From CBDESN01 sp965242495 (GTDB lineage Bacteria > Pseudomonadota > Alphaproteobacteria > MPNO01): 64,000 nucleotides of DNA. Location of the stretch: positions 1,178,001 to 1,242,000 of the forward strand of contig OZ251446.1 in assembly GCA_965242495.1 (NCBI GenBank). The letters run 5' to 3'. Shown here piece by piece: positions 57,379 to 64,000 of this stretch. Made by a program: the position numbers and the translations under genes. Position 1 is the stretch's first letter; each line of letters begins with the position of its first letter. The notes beneath the pieces were generated by a model, which worked only from the letters and a program-made list of their open reading frames with translations, ran no database searches and was not told the origin of the DNA.

Positions 57379-58698
57379 TCATGGCCGGAGCGGCGACCAA
57401 GCGGGATCCGAGGCGGCGGCCGGGGTCTCGAGTTCGCGTTCGTTGTGACCGGTGAGGTCGATCGAATACAGGCGCGGCTCGCCGCCCCCGCCGTCGGCGG
57501 TCCGGGGCGGTTGGCGGAAATACATCAGCACACGGCCGTTGGGCGCCCAGGTCGGACCCTCGATCAGGAAGCCGCTCGACAGGATGCGCTCGCCGCCGCC
57601 GTCGGGGCGCATCACGCCGATGGAAAATACGCCCCCCTTGATCCGGGTGAAGGCGATGAGGTCGCCGCGCGGCGACCATACGGGCGTCGCGTAGCGGCCG
57701 TCGCCGAAGCTGATCCGGCGCGGCGCGCCGCCCCCGGCGTCCATGACGTAGAGCTGCTGCGAGCCGCCCCGGTCGGAGTTGAACACGATGCGGCGGCCGT
57801 CGGGCGAGAAGGAGGGCGAGGTGTCGATCGCCGGGTTCCGGGTGAGCCGCCGGACGCGCCGGGTGCGGAGATCCATGTCGTAGATCTCGGTGTTGCCCGC
57901 CTGGGCCATGCTCATGACGACCCGTTTGCCGTCGGGCGAGAAGCGCGGCGCGAAGGTCATGCCGCGAAAGTCGCCGAGCACTTCGCGCTGGCCGGTGTCG
58001 ATGTCGTAGAGATAGACCCGCGGCCGGTCGGCGCGGTAGGACAGGTAGGTGATCTCCTGCGCCGTCGGCGAGAAGCGCGGCGTGAGCGTCAGCGCCGTCC
58101 CGTCGGTGAGAAACCGATGGTTGGCGCCGTCCTGATCCATGATCGCGAGGCGTTTGATTCGACGATCCGCCGGGCCGGACTCGGCGACGTAGACGATGCT
58201 GGTGTCGAAATATCCGTCCTCGCCGGTGATGCGCTTGTAGACGGCGTCGGCGATGCGGTGGGCCACCTGCCGCCAGTTGCGCGGCGCGGTGGTGAGGCGG
58301 AGGCCGACCATCTGCTGCTGGCCGAAGACGTCCCACAGCCGGAACACGACTTCGAGATCGCCCTGCGGCAGCAGCTTGGCGGCGCCGGTCACCAGCGCCT
58401 GCGCATTGATCAGCCGCCAGTCGGCGAAGCGCGGCCGGGTGCGCAGCGCGCCCGGCTGCTGGATGAAGGCGCGGGGATCGATCGGCCGGAACAGCCCCGA
58501 GCGTTCGAGGTCGGCCGCGACGAGGCGGGCCACCTGCCGCCCGTGGCCGGCGGCGCCGGTGTCGCCGAAGAAGTCGGGGACCGCGATCGGCAGGGGTTCG
58601 AGATGGCCGCGGGTGATGTCGACGCGCAGCTGCGCCGACGCCGGCGCGGCCAGACAGAAAGCGGCGAGCAGGCCGGCGAGCAGGAGGCGCGCCGTCAC
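57379..58698 (-). CDS. tolB: Tol-Pal system protein TolB
   Basis: A 439-residue periplasmic protein with signal peptide (LLLAGLLAAFCLAAPASAQL), an N-terminal alpha/beta domain (IAVPDFFGDTGAAGHGRQVA) and a six-bladed WD40-like propeller with repeated PRFSPDGK/SFSPDGRRIVF units. It links TolA to Pal. The GTG at 58698 overlaps the tolA stop as GTGA. Length is normal. Confidence 0.96.
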   Translation of the reverse strand: MTARLLLAGLLAAFCLAAPASAQLRVDITRGHLEPLPIAVPDFFGDTGAAGHGRQVARLVAADLERSGLFRPIDPRAFIQQPGALRTRPRFADWRLINAQALVTGAAKLLPQGDLEVVFRLWDVFGQQQMVGLRLTTAPRNWRQVAHRIADAVYKRITGEDGYFDTSIVYVAESGPADRRIKRLAIMDQDGANHRFLTDGTALTLTPRFSPTAQEITYLSYRADRPRVYLYDIDTGQREVLGDFRGMTFAPRFSPDGKRVVMSMAQAGNTEIYDMDLRTRRVRRLTRNPAIDTSPSFSPDGRRIVFNSDRGGSQQLYVMDAGGGAPRRISFGDGRYATPVWSPRGDLIAFTRIKGGVFSIGVMRPDGGGERILSSGFLIEGPTWAPNGRVLMYFRQPPRTADGGGGEPRLYSIDLTGHNERELETPAAASDPAWSPLRP

Positions 58699-59573
58699 CG
58701 CAACAGCTCCTTGGGATCGAAGTTGAAGCCGATCTCGCGCCATAGCGGGTAGTGCTTGTGCGGGAGCTTCAACGGGACGCAGCGGGGATGCCGGAGCGCC
58801 CGCAGCGCGCTCTCGGCCACGGCGCGGAACGCAGGATCGCTGTTCATTCGTCGGGTGTCCTCCACTTGCGGCGGACCGCGCAACGTTCCGTCGGGGTTGA
58901 GAAAGATGCGCACGCCCACCTGCATCCGGTGCGCGTCCTTGGAGCCCGCCGGTATGCTCCAGCAGGGCGAGACCTGCCGCATGACCGACTGCGCCAGCGC
59001 GGCCTCCAGCCGGCGCCGGTCGATCGACGAGGCCGCGGGCGCGTCCGTCCGCGCCCGCGCGACCTCGGTCTCGGCCGCGGCGGGCGCGGGCCGGCGCCGC
59101 TCCTGCTCCAGGTTGCGGAGCAGGGTCTGGAACGCATCCGGCGGCGGCTTGGGCTTGCGCCGCGGGCGCGGCGGCGCGCGGGCGGTCTCGACCGCCGGCT
59201 TCGCCCGGGGCTCGGGCGGCGGCGCGGCCGGCTCGGGTTTGGGCTTGGGCGGCCGCGGCGGCGCGGCGGCCGGCTCGGGCTTCGGCGGCGCAGGCGGCGG
59301 CGCGGGTTCGGGCGGGGCCGGGGCGGGTTCGGGCAGGCTGCTCGCCGGGGCGGGCGGCGGCGGCTCCGGGACGGGCGGCGGCGCGGGGGGAGATTCGCGC
59401 GGCGGCGCGGCCTTCTCGGGCGGCGGCGCGGCCTCGTCGACGAGGCGCACCATCTCGACCACCAGCGGGCCCGGCGCCGCCGGCTCGGCGCGGAAGAGCT
59501 GCGGCAGGCCCAGCACCGCGGCCGAGATGACGACCCCATGCAGCCCCGCCGACAGGAGGACGCCGTCGCGCAT
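58695..59573 (-). CDS. tolA: TolA-like envelope integrity protein
   Basis: A 292-residue protein: an N-terminal membrane anchor (MRDGVLLSAGLHGVVISAAV), a long Pro/Ala/Glu-rich spacer (residues about 45-165), and a TonB-like C-terminal domain with MQVGVRIFLNPDGTLRGPPQ and ALRALRHPRCVPLKLPHKHY. It spans the periplasm and couples TolQR energy to TolB-Pal. The low-complexity spacer is expected. It precedes tolB with translational overlap. Confidence 0.92.
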   Translation of the reverse strand: MRDGVLLSAGLHGVVISAAVLGLPQLFRAEPAAPGPLVVEMVRLVDEAAPPPEKAAPPRESPPAPPPVPEPPPPAPASSLPEPAPAPPEPAPPPAPPKPEPAAAPPRPPKPKPEPAAPPPEPRAKPAVETARAPPRPRRKPKPPPDAFQTLLRNLEQERRRPAPAAAETEVARARTDAPAASSIDRRRLEAALAQSVMRQVSPCWSIPAGSKDAHRMQVGVRIFLNPDGTLRGPPQVEDTRRMNSDPAFRAVAESALRALRHPRCVPLKLPHKHYPLWREIGFNFDPKELLR

Positions 59574-59576
59574 CGG

Positions 59577-60041
<465 letters not shown>

Positions 60042-60042
60042 G

Positions 60043-60762
60043 TCACGCTCCGGTCTCGTAGCGCCTGGAGAGGATCGAGCCGAACTCGGCCGCGAACGCC
60101 TCCAGCCGCGCCGCGTAGCGGCCGATATCGTTGGTCAGCTTGTTGTAGGCCACCACCGCGGGGATCGCCGCGACCAGGCCGAGGGCGGTGGCGAACAGGG
60201 CTTCGGCGATGCCGGGCGCCACCACGGCGAGCGACGTGTTCTTGGTGACGGCGATCGCCTGGAAGCTGTTCATGATGCCCCAGACGGTGCCGAACAGGCC
60301 GATGAACGGCGCCGTCGAGCCGACCGAGGCGAGGAAGGTCATGTAGCGTTCGAGATGCTGCATCTCGCGGCCGAGCGTGACCTCCATCGCCCGGTCGATG
60401 CGCCGGGCGAGGCCGGTCAGGCCGTCGTCGCCGGCGAGGCCGCGGGTCGAGGACTGCCGCAGCTCGCGCATGGCCGCGGTGAAGATCGCCGACATCGGAT
60501 CCGTGGGGCGGGCGCCGATGCGGTCGTAGAGGTCGTCGAGCGAGCTGCCCGACCAGAAGCTCTCCTCGAACCTGTTGGCCTGGGCGGTCAGGCGCCGCAT
60601 GCGGAACGACTTGTCGAAGATGACGGCCCAGCACCAGAAGGAGGCGAGGATCAGGACGAGCATCACCACCTTGACCACCGGGTCGGCCTCGAAGAAGAGG
60701 CCCCACATCGACAGGTCGCGGTCGAGCGAGCCCGCAAGGGTTACCGATTTCACGGCGTCCAT
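60043..60762 (-). CDS. tolQ: Tol-Pal system protein TolQ
   Basis: A 239-residue MotA/ExbB-type proton channel with three transmembrane segments: VVMLVLILASFWCWAVIFDK, FLASVGSTAPFIGLFGTVWG and ALFATALGLVAAIPAVVAYN. Conserved Thr and Glu-type residues of the family lie in the second segment region. It is the first tol gene; no ybgC thioesterase gene lies between it and ruvB. Confidence 0.97.
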   Translation of the reverse strand: MDAVKSVTLAGSLDRDLSMWGLFFEADPVVKVVMLVLILASFWCWAVIFDKSFRMRRLTAQANRFEESFWSGSSLDDLYDRIGARPTDPMSAIFTAAMRELRQSSTRGLAGDDGLTGLARRIDRAMEVTLGREMQHLERYMTFLASVGSTAPFIGLFGTVWGIMNSFQAIAVTKNTSLAVVAPGIAEALFATALGLVAAIPAVVAYNKLTNDIGRYAARLEAFAAEFGSILSRRYETGA

Positions 60763-60765
60763 GGT

Positions 60766-61863
60766 TCAGGCGCGTCCTTCCCCGGCGGAATCCTTCGCAA
60801 GGCCTGCGCCGCCGCCGTTCAGCAGATCGAGTTGATCGGCCGGCCGGTGCGCCAGCGCGAGGCCCAGATGACGCAGCGCGGCGTCGCCCAGCACCCGCCC
60901 GCGCGGCGTGCGCAGCACCAGCCCGTGCTGGATCAGGAACGGCTCGACCACGTCTTCCAGCGAGTCGCGCTGCTCCGACAGCGCCGCGGCGAGGGTGTCG
61001 ATGCCGACCGGCCCGCCGCCGTAATTGTCGGCGATGCAGCGCAAATAGCGCCGGTCCATGGAATCGAGGCCGAGCGCATCGACCTCGAGGCGGCGCAGGC
61101 CGCGGTCGGCGGCGGCGGCGTCGATCCCGACTTCGCCGCCATCGTCGCCATCGCCGCCGTCGATGGCGGCGAAGTCGCGGACGCGGCGCAGCAGCCGCCC
61201 GGCGACCCGGGGGGTCCCGCGCGACCGGGTCGCGATCTCGCGCGCGCCGTCGGCGGTGAGCGCCACCCCGAGGAGGGCGGCGTTGCGCCGGACGATCAGC
61301 TCGAGCTCGTCGTCGCGGTAGAAGTCGAGGCGCATCGGAATGCCGAACCGTTCGCGGAGCGGCGTCGTGATCAAGCCCGACCGGGTGGTCGCGCCGATCA
61401 GCGTGAAGGGCGGCAGGTCGATGCGGACCGACCGCGCCGCCGGCCCCTCGCCGATCATCAGGTCGAGCTTGAAGTCCTCCATCGCCGGGTAGAGGATCTC
61501 CTCGACCGCCGGGTTGAGCCGGTGGATCTCGTCGATGAAGAGCACGTCGCGAGGCTCGAGGTTGGTCAGGACCGCGGCCAGATCGCCGGCGCGCGCGATC
61601 ACCGGCCCCGAGGTGGCGCGGAACCCGACCGCGAGTTCGCGGGCGACGATATGCGCCAGCGTCGTCTTGCCGAGACCGGGCGGGCCGTAGAACAGGACGT
61701 GGTCGAGCGGGTCGTCGCGACCGCGCGCGGCGCGGATGAAGACGCTCAGATTGCCGCAGACGCTGCGCTGGCCGACGAAGCGGTCGAGCGTCTGCGGACG
61801 GAGCGCGCCCTCGCCGGCGTCGCGCTCCTCGAACGCCGCATCGACCGGGCGCGGCTCGTTCAC
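60766..61863 (-). CDS. ruvB: Holliday junction branch-migration helicase RuvB
   Basis: A 365-residue AAA+ motor. Motifs are LDHVLFYGPPGLGKTTLAHI, DVLFIDEIHRLNPAVEEILY, TLIGATTRSGLITTPLRERF and the winged-helix end YLRCIADNYGGGPVGIDTL. It drives branch migration with RuvA. The GTG at 61863 overlaps the ruvA stop as GTGA. A slightly longer insert than usual (GGDGDDGGEVGIDAAAADR) lies in the third domain. Confidence 0.96.
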   Translation of the reverse strand: MNEPRPVDAAFEERDAGEGALRPQTLDRFVGQRSVCGNLSVFIRAARGRDDPLDHVLFYGPPGLGKTTLAHIVARELAVGFRATSGPVIARAGDLAAVLTNLEPRDVLFIDEIHRLNPAVEEILYPAMEDFKLDLMIGEGPAARSVRIDLPPFTLIGATTRSGLITTPLRERFGIPMRLDFYRDDELELIVRRNAALLGVALTADGAREIATRSRGTPRVAGRLLRRVRDFAAIDGGDGDDGGEVGIDAAAADRGLRRLEVDALGLDSMDRRYLRCIADNYGGGPVGIDTLAAALSEQRDSLEDVVEPFLIQHGLVLRTPRGRVLGDAALRHLGLALAHRPADQLDLLNGGGAGLAKDSAGEGRA

Positions 61864-62471
61864 GGGGCGAGCTCCTTCAGCCCGGCCTTGATCAGCCCTT
61901 GCAGGTCGGCCGGCGCGGACGGCTCGCGCGCGGCCCGCGCCACCGCGCCGAACGCCTCGGCGCGGCGGTAGCCGAGATTGACCAGGGCCGAGACGGCGTC
62001 GTTCACCGGATCCGCCGCCGCCCCGCCGGCCGCCGGGGCCCGGGCCGCGGCGGCCGCGGCCGGGAGGACGGCCCCGGCGCGGTCCCGGAGCTCGTTCAGG
62101 ATGCGCGCCGCGAGCTTCGGCCCCACGCCGTCGGCCGCGGTCAGCGGGGCCGGATCCCGCGCCGACAGCGCATCGGCGATCCGGTCGGGAGACAGCGCCG
62201 AGAGAATGCCGAGGGCGACGCGGGTTCCGACGCCCTGGACGGTGGTCAACAGGCGGAACCAGTCCCGCTCGGCCGGGTCGGCGAAGCCGTAGAGGTGGAT
62301 GTGGTCTTCGCGCACATGGGTCTCGATCCAGATGCGGGCCTCGGCCCCCGCCGGCGGCAGGCTGCGCAGCGTCCGCGCCGAGGCGTAGACGAGATAGCCC
62401 ACCCCGCCCACGTCGACCACGGCGGAGTCCTCGCCCACGGCGTCGACGACGCCGGCGAGTCTGGCGATCAT
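61860..62471 (-). CDS. ruvA: Holliday junction DNA-binding protein RuvA
   Basis: A 203-residue RuvA: N-terminal OB fold MIARLAGVVDAVGEDSAVVD, helix-hairpin-helix pairs (LLTTVQGVGTRVALGILSAL, LTAADGVGPKLAARILNELR) and a C-terminal RuvB-binding helix bundle. It binds four-way junctions as a tetramer. The ATG overlaps the ruvC stop by 4 bp. Confidence 0.97.
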   Translation of the reverse strand: MIARLAGVVDAVGEDSAVVDVGGVGYLVYASARTLRSLPPAGAEARIWIETHVREDHIHLYGFADPAERDWFRLLTTVQGVGTRVALGILSALSPDRIADALSARDPAPLTAADGVGPKLAARILNELRDRAGAVLPAAAAAARAPAAGGAAADPVNDAVSALVNLGYRRAEAFGAVARAAREPSAPADLQGLIKAGLKELAP

Positions 62472-63004
62472 GCCCGCAGGCCCGCGGCCGCCGGCCGCGC
62501 CGCATCGCCCCGCCAGCGCCCGGCGGTGGCGGCGTGATGCGCATGGCAGATCGCGACCGCCAGCGCGTCGGCGGCGTCCGGCGTCTCGGGATCGGCGCCC
62601 GGCAGCAGCATCCGGACCATCGCTCCGACCTGCCGCTTGGCGGCGTGGCCGGCCCCGACGAGGGACTTCTTGACCAGGTTGGCGGGGTATTCGGCGATCG
62701 GGAGCCCAGCCTGGGCCGGGGCCAGCAGGACCACGCCGCGCGCCTGGCCGAGCTTGAGCGTCGAGGCCGGGTTGCGGTTGACGAAGGTCTCCTCCACCGC
62801 GGCCTGGTCGGGCGCGTGACGCCGGACGACGCTGGTCAGGCCCTCATGCAGCTGGGCGAGGCGCGCCCAGAGCGGCCGCGCCGGATCGGTCGGGACGACG
62901 CCCTGGGCCACGAATCCGAGCTCGGCGCCGGCGGCTTCGATCACGCCCCAACCGGTCGCCCGGAGGCCGGGATCGAGCCCGAGTATCCGTATCCGCGTCC
63001 TCAT
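62468..63004 (-). CDS. ruvC: Holliday junction endonuclease RuvC
   Basis: A 178-residue RNase H-fold resolvase. RIRILGLDPGLRATGWGVIE carries the first catalytic Asp; AAVEETFVNRNPASTLKLGQ supplies Glu; TPDAADALAVAICHAHHAA supplies the final Asp pair and His. It resolves junctions made by recombination. It follows yebC with a 39-bp gap. Confidence 0.97.
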   Translation of the reverse strand: MRTRIRILGLDPGLRATGWGVIEAAGAELGFVAQGVVPTDPARPLWARLAQLHEGLTSVVRRHAPDQAAVEETFVNRNPASTLKLGQARGVVLLAPAQAGLPIAEYPANLVKKSLVGAGHAAKRQVGAMVRMLLPGADPETPDAADALAVAICHAHHAATAGRWRGDAARPAAAGLRA

Positions 63005-63043
63005 GCCTGCGCCCTCACGCCCGCTCCCGATGCGTCCGGCCGG

Positions 63044-63793
63044 TCATGCCGTGAGCTTCGACATCACGTCGTCGGAGACGCTGAAATTGGCGAACACCGA
63101 CTGCACGTCGTCGCTGTCCTCCAGCGTCTCCAGCAGGCGGAACAGGCGTTCGGCGTCCTCCTCGCCGGGTTCGACCGTGGTCTGCGGCCGCCAGGCGAGC
63201 GCGCCGCGCTCAGGAGCCCGAAACCGCGCCTCCAGGGCCTCGCGCACGTCGTTGAAGTCGCCGGGATCGCACAGGATCTCATGGCCGTCGGCGGAGGAGT
63301 CCACGTCCCGCGCCCCGGCTTCGAGCGCGGCCTCGAACATCTCGTCGCCGGTGGCGACGCCCGGCGGGAAGCGCAGCGCGCCGACGCGGTCGAACAGGAA
63401 GCTCACGCTGTTGGTCTCGCCCAGGCTGCCGCCATGCTTGCTGAAGGCGGCGCGCACCTCGCCCGCCGTCCGGTTGCGGTTGTCGGTCAGCGCCTCGACG
63501 ATGATCGCGACGCCGCCGGGGCCGTAGCCTTCGTAGCGCATCTCCTCGAACTGCTCGCCCTCGCCGGCGCCGGCGCCGCGGCGGATCGCGCGGTCGATGG
63601 TGTCCTTGGGCATGTTGGCCGTCTTGGCCGCCGACACGGCGAGGCGGAGGCGCGGGTTCTGCTCCGGATCGGGGAGGCCCGAACGGGCGGCGACGGTGAG
63701 TTCGCGGATGATCTTGGTGAACAGCTTGGCCCGCTTCGCGTCCTGCGCCCCCTTGCGGTACATGATGTTCTTGTATTGCGAGTGACCCGCCAT
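63044..63793 (-). CDS. yebC: YebC/PmpR-family protein
   Basis: A 249-residue protein with MAGHSQYKNIMYRKGAQDAK, the family start, then GYGPGGVAIIVEALTDNRNR and FLFDRVGALRF. YebC/TACO1 proteins act on the ribosome or as transcription regulators; the exact role varies. It heads the yebC-ruvCAB-tol run. About 200 bp downstream to the right edge show no supported gene. Confidence 0.96.
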   Translation of the reverse strand: MAGHSQYKNIMYRKGAQDAKRAKLFTKIIRELTVAARSGLPDPEQNPRLRLAVSAAKTANMPKDTIDRAIRRGAGAGEGEQFEEMRYEGYGPGGVAIIVEALTDNRNRTAGEVRAAFSKHGGSLGETNSVSFLFDRVGALRFPPGVATGDEMFEAALEAGARDVDSSADGHEILCDPGDFNDVREALEARFRAPERGALAWRPQTTVEPGEEDAERLFRLLETLEDSDDVQSVFANFSVSDDVMSKLTA

Positions 63794-64000
63794 GCTGACG
63801 AACTCCGCCCGGCCCCAGGGTTGCGATCCGACATGCGGCGCGGCACCCTACCACATATTGTGGTTTTCGCCGCAACTACCGCAAGCGGAGTGAGAAGCTA
63901 CCCGCGCTTTGTGGCGAGATTTTGACCGGCTTGACCGGCGCCGGGCGGGGCTTGGCCGGCGTCCGGGACGTCGGGCCAGGCCGGGGCGAGGCGGCCGCCC

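Noticed and set aside
63876..64000. A minus-strand open frame at the right edge ending KISPQSAGSFSLRLR
   Set aside because: Only 41 codons, Pro-rich, with no motif; it cannot be separated from chance.

Overview
The window is about 70% GC and reads as the chromosome of an alphaproteobacterium, probably Rhodospirillales-like. The markers are a class I lysyl-tRNA synthetase, a SAM-II riboswitch ahead of metZ, the cpoB-tilS-ftsH-folP-glmM block, and a yebC-ruvCAB-tolQRAB-pal run. Several genes start with GTG and overlap the upstream stop by 4 bp (argF, thiD, tolB, ruvB), which suggests tight operons.

Layout. 1-9.6 kb: an FAH-family hydrolase coupled to a DUF120 protein, tRNA-Gly(CCC), a quinone-reductase-like MDR enzyme, a tryptophan-to-anthranilate cluster (kynU, kynA, ornithine cyclodeaminase-like, gentisate-dioxygenase-like bicupin), a cold-shock gene, and a DapA-like/beta-hydroxyacid dehydrogenase pair. 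9.5-12.8 kb is accessory: broken small genes, phage-type remnants and four copies of a ~115-bp structured intergenic repeat. 12.8-16.2 kb holds two TauD-like and two PhyH-like Fe(II)/2-oxoglutarate dioxygenases in tandem. 16.2-39.1 kb is mostly housekeeping: lysK, an intact IS481-family element, a DinG-like helicase, ctaA, SAM-II-metZ, apaG, folE, trkH, argE, argF-argD, an MscS channel, an orphan hicB, thiD-glmM, folP and ftsH.

39.6-63.8 kb is the most interesting part. A conserved envelope/repair chromosome block on the minus strand (yebC-ruvC-ruvA-ruvB-tolQ-tolR-tolA-tolB-pal ... cpoB-tilS ... ftsH-folP) has been opened at two places. Between pal and cpoB sits a type I restriction-modification island: hsdM, a HepT-type HEPN gene, an hsdS gene whose N-terminus is a MntA-type nucleotidyltransferase, an uncharacterised gene, a membrane TPR gene, an AAA/TOPRIM-like ATPase and hsdR. 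Between tilS and ftsH sits a coupled ParB-like/nuclease-like gene pair next to an IS5-type transposase remnant. Both insertions have GC content and gene phylogeny clues of transfer, and both look like defence cargo.

The leading candidate for a new system is the HepT plus MntA::HsdS arrangement: a toxin-antitoxin module whose antitoxin domain is physically part of the DNA-specificity subunit. Second candidates are the ParB-like/nuclease pair and the covarying repeat array at 11.3-12.3 kb. All functional statements come from reading the sequence; no database search was run.
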